Positions 1-7,698 of a DNA stretch of 49,809 nt are shown here, piece by piece. The stretch is taken from positions 1 to 49,809 of the forward strand of contig JAFGXV010000052.1 of the NCBI GenBank assembly GCA_016936455.1. Direction: 5' to 3'. Origin of the DNA: Desulfuromonadaceae bacterium. GTDB lineage: Bacteria > Desulfobacterota > Desulfuromonadia > Desulfuromonadales > Desulfuromonadaceae. The notes beneath the pieces were generated by a model. That model had not been told where the DNA came from. It ran no database searches and saw nothing but the letters and a program-made list of their open reading frames with translations. The position numbers and the translations under genes are program-made. Numbering within the stretch: the first letter of the stretch is position 1; every line of letters starts with the position of its first letter.

Positions 1-1
1 G

Positions 2-78
2 TGGCGCGCCAGGAAGGACTCGAACCCTCGACCCTGTGATTAGAAGTCACATGCTCTATCCAGCTGAGCTACTGGCGC
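2..78 (-). tRNA. tRNA-Arg (anticodon TCT)
   Basis: The minus strand folds into a full cloverleaf. The acceptor stem GCGCCAG pairs with CTGGCGC, the anticodon loop is CTTCTAA between TGTGA and TCACA, and the T-loop is TTCGAGT. The 3' CCA is encoded (positions 2-4). Anticodon TCT reads AGA/AGG Arg codons. It lies 10 bases downstream of tRNA-Pro on the same strand, so the two are probably one transcript. Folded by eye. Confidence 0.95.
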
Positions 79-88
79 CTTGAGGAAA

Positions 89-165
<77 letters not shown>

Positions 166-259
166 ACGACCAAGACGAAGATGTTTAGCATCATCGCTGT
201 TAAAAATCAACTTTTTTGTCGAACTTTCCCGGCGACCTTCTCACAAATCCGCAAAGGGG

Positions 260-784
260 TCAATGCCGGGTGAAATCAACGTCAATCACCGGCCCATCAT
301 CCCTGTCGCTGACGGCCGGTCTGGCGGGCATGACCTCTTTTTTCAGGGCCATAAACTCTTCCTTGTCGATCAGCCCCTGATCATACATCGACATCAACCG
401 ATCAAGCTGACGCACGCGTGAGGTCTCCGGATCTTCCAACTGGAGAGGGGCTGGCCCCACCGCACCATTGGCGCCCACACCACCTACCCGCACCGAAGCC
501 AGGCCTCCGAGCAGGCTGATCTCCACCGCCCGATTTTTCGGCACGGCAGACAGGGTCTGCTGCAACGAGGTCTTGCCCTGACGGTAGCGCCGATAGAACC
601 ACAGCGCGCTCAGTAGCAATAACGCCAGGCCGCCTCCGAGGATCCAGGGCATATAGACCACCAGTCCACGGAAAAAAACAATAAACAATCCCAGCAGCAC
701 CAGCAGCAGCACATGCAGGAGTAAAATAAAATAACCGGCGAAGATATTTTTAACGATGCCGGAATTTTCAGCAGAGGAAGTCAT
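260..784 (-). CDS. SHOCT-domain membrane protein
   Basis: A 174-residue protein with two predicted membrane segments, about residues 15-38 and 42-64, followed by a basic YRRYRQ stretch that suggests a cytoplasmic C-terminal part. Residues about 122-151 match the short C-terminal (SHOCT) pattern: [20 protein letters not shown] followed by [15 protein letters not shown] is a small helical module of unknown role often found at the ends of membrane or PH-like proteins. The linker near residues 95-110 is Gly/Ala/Val rich. Nothing nearby indicates a pathway. SHOCT assignment is fairly safe; function is unknown. Confidence 0.8.
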   Translation of the reverse strand: MTSSAENSGIVKNIFAGYFILLLHVLLLVLLGLFIVFFRGLVVYMPWILGGGLALLLLSALWFYRRYRQGKTSLQQTLSAVPKNRAVEISLLGGLASVRVGGVGANGAVGPAPLQLEDPETSRVRQLDRLMSMYDQGLIDKEEFMALKKEVMPARPAVSDRDDGPVIDVDFTRH

Positions 785-922
785 GGATGAACGATCAATT
801 CTGTTTAATTCTGCAAATCACGGCGTCGCGCTTCCACCTCACGGGCAGGGTCCTTTTTCGCAAAGAAACAATATAGCAGCAAGGGCAGGAGGGGCAACCC
901 CTTTTGCGCAACGATTCGCTTA

Positions 923-944
923 GGATTGTCACGGCAGACAATCC
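923..944. promoter_or_regulatory. Inverted repeat upstream of the cyclophilin gene
   Basis: Perfect 8-base arms GGATTGTC (923-930) and GACAATCC (937-944) flank a 6-base centre. A weak sigma-70-like pair, TTGTCA (926-931) and TAGGTT (949-954) with a 17-base spacer, overlaps it, so the repeat could be an operator over the promoter. No regulator is recognised. The rest of 785-1015 shows nothing else clear. Confidence 0.35.
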
Positions 945-1015
945 ATGCTAGGTTGCCGGCTTACTCAGGCCGACAAAATAAGCTATTTGCCCTGTCATAT
1001 CAAGGAGGTCAGTCC

Positions 1016-1531
1016 ATGGAAAACAACATGCCCAAAGTTCGCCTGCATACCAGTGCCGGCGATATCGTTCTCGAACTGAATCAGGAAAAAGCCCCCATTA
1101 CCGTCGAAAACTTTCTGGCCTACGTGCAATCCGGTTTCTACGACGGCAAGATCTTTCACCGCGTCATTCCCGGCTTCATGATTCAGGGAGGTGGCATGGA
1201 CGCCGCGATGAACGAAGAGCGCCAGAAAACCCCGATCAAAAACGAAGCCGCCAACGGCCTGAAGAACCTCACGGGGACCATTGCCATGGCCCGCACCCAG
1301 GTGGTGGACAGCGCCACCTCCCAGTTCTTCATCAATGTCAACGACAATGACTTCCTCAACTACCGCGGCCCGAGCCCCGAAGCCTTTGGCTACGCCGTCT
1401 TCGGTCAGGTCGTCGAAGGCATGGAGGTCGTCCACGCGATTGAGAAGGTGCCCACCACCAGCCGCGGCTTTCACCAGGATGTTCCTGCGGAGCCCGTCAC
1501 CATCCTGCACGCCAGCGTTGTGGAAGACTAA
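1016..1531 (+). CDS. ppiB: Peptidyl-prolyl cis-trans isomerase, cyclophilin type
   Basis: A 171-residue cyclophilin, the usual size of cytoplasmic bacterial PpiB; it catalyses cis-trans isomerisation of Xaa-Pro bonds in folding proteins. The core motif [13 protein letters not shown] (residues 47-59) carries the catalytic Arg49, and [13 protein letters not shown] forms the second half of the active site. No signal peptide is seen, so it is cytoplasmic. The start is ATG 1016, preceded by AAGGAGG at good spacing; the frame stays open further upstream but lacks a ribosome site there. It converges on the rlmI-like gene. Confidence 0.95.
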   Translation: MENNMPKVRLHTSAGDIVLELNQEKAPITVENFLAYVQSGFYDGKIFHRVIPGFMIQGGGMDAAMNEERQKTPIKNEAANGLKNLTGTIAMARTQVVDSATSQFFINVNDNDFLNYRGPSPEAFGYAVFGQVVEGMEVVHAIEKVPTTSRGFHQDVPAEPVTILHASVVED

Positions 1532-1543
1532 GCAGCCGACCGC

Positions 1544-1572
1544 GCGGCATTCGGGATTTTCCCGGGTGCCGC
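1544..1572. terminator. Hairpin between convergent genes
   Basis: GCGGCA (1544-1549) and CGGG (1552-1555) pair with CCCG (1561-1564) and TGCCGC (1567-1572) around a small internal loop and an ATTTT apical loop. It lies between the convergent stops of ppiB and the methyltransferase. There is no good T-tract, so termination by this hairpin alone is uncertain. Confidence 0.4.
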
Positions 1573-1580
1573 GACGCCAT

Positions 1581-2822
1581 TCAGCACCCTGCCCCCTTCA
1601 CCGCCATGACATATTTCAGATAACGCCCCTCGGGAAAGGTGACCGGACAGGGAAAATCCTCCGCCTGACCGGCGGTGTGAATCACATTCAGCCCACATCC
1701 GGCTTCCAGCGCCCCGCGACGCAACTCCTTGAGATAATCAGCCAGTTCAACCTTCTGATGGTTGGACGAGGTAACCAGCAGACCGCCCTCTTCCAGCAGG
1801 TCCAACGACAGGGCCACCAGGCGGGCCGTTCCGCCCTGGGTGGTGAAGCGATTCTTTGTGGTGGTGGAAAAGCTGGGCGGATCCATGATCACCAGGTCAA
1901 AGCGCTCCCCCTGATCAATCAGTGACGGCAACACATCGAAACAGTCACCACAGATAAAAGCATGACGCTTGGCATTGATGCGATTGAGTCCGAAGTTCTC
2001 CCGCGCCTGCTGCAGATAGTGCGGTGACGCATCGACGCTGGTCACACGCGTCGCGCCGCCGGCGGCCGCAGCGACTGAAAAAGCGCCGGTGTAACAAAAC
2101 AGATTCAGCACCCGCTTGCCCTGACAACGCGCCATCAGCTCACGACGATTGGCCCGCTGATCCATGAACAGCCCGGTATTGAGTCCTTCTTCCAACTGCA
2201 CCGCGTAGACCAGGTCGTTTTCCCGCACCCTGTAGCCTTCGGGGACCGGCGTCCCGGCCAACAGACGACTGAAACGCTTCGAGCCTTTTTTTTCCAGTTC
2301 GCGTGTTTCCTGCGGGCGGAACTTTTCGTAGATGCCGGCGGGCTGAAGCACCTCCTGCAGCGCCTGCACAAGACCAGAGAGATGGGGTTCCCAGCTGCGG
2401 GTGTAGAGCTGGACCATCAGATAGTCCTCGTAGCGTTCGACTGTCAAGCCGGGCAGGCCATCGCCCTCGCCATGGATCACCCGGTAGGCCGTGGTTCCGT
2501 CGAGGCGGGCGTGCTGCTGACGCAGCTGCTGCGCCCGTCGCACCTTCTCCCGAAACCAGTCGCGATGGAGGCTGAGATGAGGCGGGCCGAGAACCCGGGC
2601 AACAATACGCTGCCCCGGATCGGCCAGCGCCGTGGCCAGCGATTGGCCCGACTGGGACACCAGAGTGACCAGCTCGCCAGAACTCAAAGACGGCCATTGA
2701 CGGGTAAAACGATCCTCAATCACCCAGGGGTGGCCAAGGAGAAGCATCTGCTCGGTCTGTGGGCCGACAACAACAGGGGAGTCCCCCCCTTTGGTTTTGT
2801 TTTGATCTGTTTTCCGGGTCAT
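1581..2822 (-). CDS. RlmI-like class I rRNA (cytosine) methyltransferase
   Basis: A 413-residue SAM-dependent methyltransferase of the RlmI/YccW family, which methylates C5 of a cytosine in 23S rRNA. The N-terminal part looks PUA-like (HPWVIEDRF, SGELVTLVSQSG). The C-terminal half is a Rossmann fold with the SAM loop VLNLFCYTGAFSVAAAA, an acidic VDAS strand end, and the DPPSF motif. ATG 2822 (MTRKTDQ) is chosen because the extra upstream residues are Cys-rich and unlike the family; neither start has a strong Shine-Dalgarno. The family is clear, but the exact target base is inferred. Confidence 0.9.
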   Translation of the reverse strand: MTRKTDQNKTKGGDSPVVVGPQTEQMLLLGHPWVIEDRFTRQWPSLSSGELVTLVSQSGQSLATALADPGQRIVARVLGPPHLSLHRDWFREKVRRAQQLRQQHARLDGTTAYRVIHGEGDGLPGLTVERYEDYLMVQLYTRSWEPHLSGLVQALQEVLQPAGIYEKFRPQETRELEKKGSKRFSRLLAGTPVPEGYRVRENDLVYAVQLEEGLNTGLFMDQRANRRELMARCQGKRVLNLFCYTGAFSVAAAAGGATRVTSVDASPHYLQQARENFGLNRINAKRHAFICGDCFDVLPSLIDQGERFDLVIMDPPSFSTTTKNRFTTQGGTARLVALSLDLLEEGGLLVTSSNHQKVELADYLKELRRGALEAGCGLNVIHTAGQAEDFPCPVTFPEGRYLKYVMAVKGAGC

Positions 2823-2932
2823 ATTTTCTTTACAGTCCTGAGTCCTGTGGCAGAATAACGCGGTTGGCAAACAGCCTCGCCCCATGCGGCTCGAGGCGCA
2901 CTCTCAATCTTGCTTGTCTGAAGGAGAAACGG

Positions 2933-3595
2933 ATGACGGACTCCGCACGCAGCCGTACGGAAAATCATCTGAATCAGCTACTTGAGCAGGTCGAGCCGGG
3001 CTCGACGCGCTACACCATCCTGTTCAGTGCCAAACGCTTCAAATCATCCTGGATCGAACTGGGGGAACTCCTCAGCAATGTCCGGCACCAACAGCTTTAT
3101 CGGGACTGGGGCTATGAGGACTTTGCCCAATACTGCAGCCGCGAAATTCGCATCCGTCGCCAGACCGCTGACAAGCTGACGCAAGCATATCATTATCTGG
3201 AACGGGAGTACCCGACATTTCTGGAGAATCGCAATGACCTGAGCGAGCAGCCGGACTTTCGCAGCGTAAATCTGTTGTGGCAGGCCAGCGAAGAACAGAA
3301 CTTTTCGCCGGAAACCTTCAACGAACTGCAACAGGGGGTCTTCTCCGGCCAGCTGAGTCACCAGAATCTGGCCCGCCAGGTCCGCGACGCGCGCCGGTTA
3401 CAGAAAATGGCCAGCGAAACTATCCGCCAGGACCTGAAAAACGCCCTCAGCGCCGCGCGCCGGCTTCAGTCGACTCTGGTGCCGCTAGCCCCTGCCATCG
3501 ACAACTATTATCCGCCACTCGACGCGCTGATCACCCAACTCCAGCAGCACCTCGATGAACTGGACGCCGCAGGCGACGAAACGAATGCATCCTGA
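2933..3595 (+). CDS. Conserved hypothetical protein, possible DNA-binding region
   Basis: I do not recognise a named family. The protein has 220 residues, no signal peptide and no membrane segment. Residues about 38-90 (IELGELLSNVRHQQLYRDWG, then YEDFAQYCSREIRIRRQTAD) resemble a helix-turn-helix-like pattern seen in some phage and delta-proteobacterial proteins, an impression rather than a match. Residues 145-215 are charged, probably helical, and may form a coiled coil. ATG 2933 has GAAGGAG just upstream. Its TGA overlaps the ATG of the following aspartic protease gene by one base, so the two are translationally coupled. Confidence 0.75.
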   Translation: MTDSARSRTENHLNQLLEQVEPGSTRYTILFSAKRFKSSWIELGELLSNVRHQQLYRDWGYEDFAQYCSREIRIRRQTADKLTQAYHYLEREYPTFLENRNDLSEQPDFRSVNLLWQASEEQNFSPETFNELQQGVFSGQLSHQNLARQVRDARRLQKMASETIRQDLKNALSAARRLQSTLVPLAPAIDNYYPPLDALITQLQQHLDELDAAGDETNAS

Positions 3596-4260
3596 TGAGA
3601 ATGAAACGGGTTTTTCTTTCCATCCTCTTCGTCCTGATCAGCACCATAGCCCAGGCTGAATTCTATCGCTATACCGATGATCAGGGCCACATGGTCGTGG
3701 TCGATAATGCCGGACGCCTTCCCAAAGGACTGGACCCGGAACAGCATCGGCTATCCGAGCAAACAACGCGCGGCAGCTTTTCTGTCGTCAACACACCTCA
3801 CAGTCCCCCGCCAGCCCCCGGTACGAGCGTCATCCCCGGGTTCGAACAAACATCGACACCCCAGTTATCAGCCTCCGCAGCGACCAGGGTTCAGATCGTC
3901 GGCAACAAGGTCATCGTTCCCGTCACCCTTCAGCACAAACGTAAAAAAATCGATCTTCGACTGCTGCTGGACACCGGGGCCAGTAGAACCCTGCTCTACC
4001 GTAATAGCGTCGACAGACTTCAGCTGCACAGCGGACGGACCATCAAGGGAACGTTAGCCAACGGACAGCAGATCAAAGCCAAAACCACTCAGCTTGACCT
4101 TTTCACCCTGGGCCCCAATCAGTTTCGAACGCTGGACCTCCTGCTGATCGACACGGAAAAAAAACAACTCGGATTTGACGGTCTGCTCGGCATGGACATT
4201 CTGCGCCAACTCAACTACGAAATCGACTTCAGCACTCAGCGATTGATTTGGCATCCATAA
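3595..4260 (+). CDS. Periplasmic retropepsin-like aspartic protease with DUF4124-like N terminus
   Basis: A 221-residue protein. Residues 1-21 form a signal peptide ending in AQA. Residues 22-45 (EFYRYTDDQGHMVVVDNAG) match the DUF4124 type, a short module at the N terminus of many secreted proteins. A Pro/Ser-rich linker precedes a single-domain clan AA aspartic protease (about 98-221) with LLLDTGAS (catalytic Asp126) and the hydrophobic-Gly motif DGLLGMDIL (195-203). Such one-lobed enzymes act as dimers; the substrate is unknown. Start ATG 3595 overlaps the upstream stop; ATG 3601 is a close alternative. Confidence 0.88.
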   Translation: MRMKRVFLSILFVLISTIAQAEFYRYTDDQGHMVVVDNAGRLPKGLDPEQHRLSEQTTRGSFSVVNTPHSPPPAPGTSVIPGFEQTSTPQLSASAATRVQIVGNKVIVPVTLQHKRKKIDLRLLLDTGASRTLLYRNSVDRLQLHSGRTIKGTLANGQQIKAKTTQLDLFTLGPNQFRTLDLLLIDTEKKQLGFDGLLGMDILRQLNYEIDFSTQRLIWHP

Positions 4261-4290
4261 AAAAACACCGAGTGATGCCCGGTGTTTTTA
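4261..4290. terminator. Bidirectional rho-independent terminator
   Basis: AAAACACCG and CGGTGTTTT form a strong stem around a short loop directly after the aspartic protease stop. A-runs and T-runs flank both sides, so it can also serve the minus-strand gene ending at 4314. Confidence 0.85.
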
Positions 4291-4313
4291 ATCGCCAAAC
4301 TGTCCTGCAATGT

Positions 4314-4754
4314 TTAGGAATGGGGATAGAGCTGATAGGAGCTGCCCTTTTTCTCACGGCGCACCAGGGCATCACGGTCGAGCTGGAGCAAGGTGGCCTG
4401 GAGTTGTTTGCGGTTCTCATGCGGAAACTGTTTGTACAGCTCTACCTGCATCAGGCCCGGCTTCTCCTTGATCCGCTGCAGTAAACGCCAAGCCAGGGCA
4501 TCCTGAACCGATGAGGCTTCAGCCACCGGACACGACGCCTCACTGGTCGGTTCTTGTGCCGTGGGTTTGGGCGCCGCCGCTTCGACCACAGACTCCTCAA
4601 CGCAGGAAGCAACCAAATTGTCGCAGGATTCAGGAATGTCTGTTGCCCCTTCGCAGGGCTTGACCGGTTTTTGTTCAGTCGCGCACTGACTTTGCCGATA
4701 AAAAAAGAGCCCGAGGCCACCGAGCACCAACACCACAAATATCACTTGACCCAT
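4314..4754 (-). CDS. Membrane-anchored protein with winged-helix-like C terminus
   Basis: A 146-residue protein. Residues 2-18 (GQVIFVVLVLGGLGLFF) form one N-terminal membrane segment. Residues about 25-85 are a low-complexity linker rich in Glu, Ala, Pro and Cys, with four Cys and likely disordered. Residues about 88-146 (WRLLQRIKEKPGLMQVELYK, then QFPHENRKQLQATLLQLDRD and a basic end) look like a MarR/ArsR-type winged helix. GAGG lies a few bases before the ATG. Role unknown; a membrane-tethered DNA-binding or interaction domain is the plain reading. Confidence 0.75.
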   Translation of the reverse strand: MGQVIFVVLVLGGLGLFFYRQSQCATEQKPVKPCEGATDIPESCDNLVASCVEESVVEAAAPKPTAQEPTSEASCPVAEASSVQDALAWRLLQRIKEKPGLMQVELYKQFPHENRKQLQATLLQLDRDALVRREKKGSSYQLYPHS

Positions 4755-4855
4755 GCTGTCTTCCTCACCTTAAAATCCTATCCGTCACTATCCCCGACAA
4801 ATTGTATACAGTTCGAAAAAAAATTCCCTTTTAGATTCAACTATTTTTACGCGAA

Positions 4856-4892
4856 TACAAAAGCGGGGTCAAGAAAAAGCTCCCGACCCCGC
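4856..4892 (-). terminator. Terminator of the zinc-ribbon gene
   Basis: On the minus strand GCGGGGTC and GACCCCGC, 8-base perfect arms at 4885-4892 and 4863-4870, are followed by TTTTGTATT. It lies about 40 bases after the stop of the zinc-ribbon gene. Confidence 0.75.
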
Positions 4893-4931
4893 ACCGAACA
4901 GCTGAAAAGATGAGGCGCTGACCAAACCGGC

Positions 4932-5234
4932 TCAGGCGGTTTCCTCCGCCCGGAACCAGTTGTCGAACCAGGTACGATGATCCTTTTCCGCAAGGATCTT
5001 CAGATCATTGGGACCCATCCAGATGCCTCCACAGGAATTACACTGATCCAGCGGTACCCCCCGAAAAACAACGGCTTCGATCTTATCGCCACACTTCGGA
5101 CAGCGATTGCGACACAGCTCACAGACCTGACTCTCAACCGCCTGCTCTTTCATCTGCTCCAGCTGCTTTTTCTCAAGATCGCGAAAATATTTGTTTTCAA
5201 ATGCTTTTTCCCGTTCTTCCCAGGCATCTTTCAT
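4932..5234 (-). CDS. Zinc-ribbon (TFIIB-type) domain protein
   Basis: A 100-residue protein. The N-terminal 35 residues are highly charged and probably one helix (AWEEREKAFENKYFRDLEKK). Cys38, Cys41, Cys45, Cys48, Cys65 and Cys68 follow; CPKCGD plus QCNSCGGIWMGPNDL form the zf-TFIIB ribbon, whose second pair is typically CxxCGGxW. The extra CELC pair is unusual. ATG 5234 is preferred over ATG 5246 because GAGGTG sits seven bases before it. Such proteins are conserved in Geobacter relatives, but their function is unknown. Confidence 0.85.
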   Translation of the reverse strand: MKDAWEEREKAFENKYFRDLEKKQLEQMKEQAVESQVCELCRNRCPKCGDKIEAVVFRGVPLDQCNSCGGIWMGPNDLKILAEKDHRTWFDNWFRAEETA

Positions 5235-5344
5235 AGGCCACCTCATCGTCGGCTATTGGTTCAACGACATTGTCCGGTTTGTATTATCGATCTCAGACTC
5301 CAAAGAGCGATCCGACACCTCCCCGCCAGCGCTCTACTGTTTTC

Positions 5345-5372
5345 ATTATACTTGACGGTTAACAGTTTTCAA
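5345..5372 (-). promoter_or_regulatory. Strong sigma-70-like promoter for the zinc-ribbon gene
   Basis: On the minus strand TTGAAA (5367-5372) and a perfect TATAAT (5345-5350) are separated by 16 bases. The -35 box overlaps the cas6 stop codon. Transcription would give a leader of roughly 100 bases before ATG 5234, uncoupling the zinc-ribbon gene from cas6. Confidence 0.65.
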
Positions 5373-6334
5373 CCGGTGGGAATGTCGACATTATCCGGGG
5401 AAGCGAAAGCATAACTCCCCGCCCCATAAGCTGCATTTTTACCCAGATTACACAGGGTGCCAATTTTCAGCAGGGCTTCAAGTTCCCCGTCGGCAAACCC
5501 GGCCAGAGTAACGGAACCAACCACGCCCCCCACAGGAACCGATCTATCGTTCGCATCGAGCTCGCGCCAGTCACACCAGCTGAGGCGGTTCTCCCGTTCC
5601 TCAACGCCTTGCGCCAACCGACACAGTTCAGCAGCCTCTACCGGCAGTTCAAGTCGGCAATGTGCATACAGCAAAGATGAAACACGACGCAAAACAAAAG
5701 GGAAAAGAGTGCTGAAGCGAGGGCGAAAGAGCGGCCGTCCCTGCGACAGCAGGCGCGCAGGTGTTTGAAAAACCAGCTCGGCCCCGTCGCACAGGCGCTC
5801 TGTGCTGTTAAGCCACCAGTGCAGATCGCGGATAGGAACCTCAGAACAGCCCTGGCCCACACCGGCTCGCGTAAGCTCCTCGCTCTGGGTCAGCCACTCA
5901 CCGGCAGAATTCTGCGCCTGGACCCGCCCCAGCACAAAGCGGCCGCGATCATGGCGCAATCCGGCCACGCCCAGAGCCTGAAACACCGCGAGCAGATCAA
6001 CCAACCGGTCGTGGACCTGCCCCCACAAAACCAGCGGCAGGCAAAGCACATCTCCGGCCGAGTAAAACCGGCACAAATCTGGCGTTGGCTGCAGGACAAA
6101 AGCCGGTCCGGCTTTCTGATAGCGCTTGACGGCCACAGGGTCGGCAGGCAGAGGCGGTTCAAACAGGGCCGCCAGACGCTCCTGAGCCAGACGCCCGGTC
6201 AAGGCGTACTGACCAGCGCTGCGCAGACGACGGCGCAGACGCAGCAGGGTGGCGAGATCAATCTCAATCCCCTCCTGCAAAACCAGTTCAAAACGTAAAC
6301 AGGCAAATTCCGCCTGATGGAGGCATTTCATCAT
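5369..6334 (-). CDS. cas6: Cas6-family RAMP protein (pre-crRNA endoribonuclease), solitary
   Basis: A 321-residue protein resembling the Cas6 RAMP family that cleaves CRISPR precursor RNA within its repeats. The C-terminal part has the RAMP signature: a TPARLLSQGRPL strand, PFVLRRVSSLLYAH, then a glycine-rich loop IGTLCNLGKNAAYGAGSY (291-308) near the end. Length fits the long Cas6 variant annotated in delta-proteobacteria. Candidate catalytic histidines (His128, His172) cannot be judged by eye. GGAG lies ten bases before the ATG. No other cas gene and no repeat array occurs in the window. Confidence 0.75.
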   Translation of the reverse strand: MMKCLHQAEFACLRFELVLQEGIEIDLATLLRLRRRLRSAGQYALTGRLAQERLAALFEPPLPADPVAVKRYQKAGPAFVLQPTPDLCRFYSAGDVLCLPLVLWGQVHDRLVDLLAVFQALGVAGLRHDRGRFVLGRVQAQNSAGEWLTQSEELTRAGVGQGCSEVPIRDLHWWLNSTERLCDGAELVFQTPARLLSQGRPLFRPRFSTLFPFVLRRVSSLLYAHCRLELPVEAAELCRLAQGVEERENRLSWCDWRELDANDRSVPVGGVVGSVTLAGFADGELEALLKIGTLCNLGKNAAYGAGSYAFASPDNVDIPTG

Positions 6335-6363
6335 CAGTTATCGGCTCCCATCACTTCGTCACG

Positions 6364-6392
6364 TTGCTTTCTGAAGCGCCTTTTGCTACTGT
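6364..6392 (+). promoter_or_regulatory. Candidate sigma-70 promoter for tgt
   Basis: TTGCTT (6364-6369) and TACTGT (6387-6392) are spaced by 17 bases, about 150 bases upstream of tgt. The match is moderate. The remainder of 6335-6544 shows no reading frame or repeat of note. Confidence 0.4.
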
Positions 6393-6544
6393 AACTAAAC
6401 TCGGCGGCATCACTGCCAACCCCGGACATCCAGACCGGACACCCAGACATTTAATGCCGACATCAGCGCCCCACACCCGTTCGACCAGAAACCCAAACTC
6501 CCCGATCCATTGATCGTTTATCAAAGAAAGAAGACCGGTTATTC

Positions 6545-7675
6545 ATGTTCACTTTCGACCTGTTGCACACTGATCGCCACTGCCGGGCCCGACGCGGCCG
6601 TTTTCATACTCCGCACGGTACCATTGAAACCCCCATTTTCATGCCCGTTGGCACCCACGGGGCTCTGAAAGCCATGACACCAGATCAGGTCGAAGCAACC
6701 GGCGCTCAGATCATTCTGTCCAACACCTACCATCTCCACCTCAAGCCCGGAGAAGGATTGGTGGAAAAAGCCGGCGGCCTTCACCGTTTCATGAACTGGA
6801 ACAAACCGATTCTAACAGACAGTGGCGGATTTCAGGTCTTCTCGCTACCAAAAAAACGGATCACGGACAGTGGTGTATTCTTCAAGCATGAGGTCACGGG
6901 TGAAGAAATCTTTCTCGGTCCACAGGAAGCGACCCATATCCAGAATGCCCTCGGAGCCGATATCATCATGGCCTTTGACGAGTGCATCCCCTACCCCTCC
7001 AGCCACGACTACGCGGCCAAATCGATCCGTAAAACCCTGCGCTGGGCCGAGCAATGCCTCAAGGCTCACCAGCGCCCGCAGGATCAGGCCCTGTTCGGGA
7101 TTGTCCAGGGCAGCGTGTTCAGCGATCTGCGCCGGGAATGCGCCGAGCAACTGACGGCGCTGAATTTTCCCGGCTACGCCATCGGCGGCGTCAGTGTCGG
7201 CGAAGGTCTGGAGCTGCTCAAGCAGGTAGTCAACGACACGGAACCCTGGCTGCCTGCGGCAAAGCCGCGCTACCTGATGGGCGTCGGCCTGCCCGAGGAT
7301 ATTCTCGAAAGCATTGAACGCGGCATGGACATGTTCGACTGCGTCATTCCAACCCGCTACGCCCGCAGCGCCACCCTGTTCACATCACGCGGCAAGCTGC
7401 GCCTGACCCATCGCCGCTACCGGCGCGATTTCTATCCCGTCGACTCGGCCTGCGATTGTTACTGCTGCCGGAACTTCAGCCGCGCCTATCTGCACCATCT
7501 GTATAACGCGAATGAAATTCTTTCTGCAACACTGGCGGCCATTCACAACGTCCATTTCTACCTCAACATGGTCGCTCAGGCACGCGATGCCATCAGCAAA
7601 AATGAATTCAGTGCCTTCAAGCAGGAATTTCTCGGCAACTACGGTTTTTTCGATAAAGACCAGCAGGACGACTGA
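6545..7675 (+). CDS. tgt: Queuine tRNA-ribosyltransferase
   Basis: A 376-residue tRNA-guanine transglycosylase that swaps guanine 34 of GUN-anticodon tRNAs (Asp, Asn, His, Tyr) for preQ1 in queuosine synthesis. Visible motifs are TDSGGFQVFSL, MAFDECIPYP, IGGVSVGEG, DCVIPTRYARS with the catalytic Asp, and the zinc site CDCYCCRNFSRAYLHH near residue 310. The length is typical (about 375). No queA or yajC-secDF follows, unlike many genomes; an unknown gene lies 20 bases downstream and is probably co-transcribed. Confidence 0.97.
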   Translation: MFTFDLLHTDRHCRARRGRFHTPHGTIETPIFMPVGTHGALKAMTPDQVEATGAQIILSNTYHLHLKPGEGLVEKAGGLHRFMNWNKPILTDSGGFQVFSLPKKRITDSGVFFKHEVTGEEIFLGPQEATHIQNALGADIIMAFDECIPYPSSHDYAAKSIRKTLRWAEQCLKAHQRPQDQALFGIVQGSVFSDLRRECAEQLTALNFPGYAIGGVSVGEGLELLKQVVNDTEPWLPAAKPRYLMGVGLPEDILESIERGMDMFDCVIPTRYARSATLFTSRGKLRLTHRRYRRDFYPVDSACDCYCCRNFSRAYLHHLYNANEILSATLAAIHNVHFYLNMVAQARDAISKNEFSAFKQEFLGNYGFFDKDQQDD

Positions 7676-7698
7676 CCGCTGCGAGGGGTGACGGGTTG

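Noticed and set aside
5369..6544. CRISPR array near cas6
   Set aside because: No direct repeat of 23 or more bases at regular spacing is visible on either side of the gene or elsewhere in the window.
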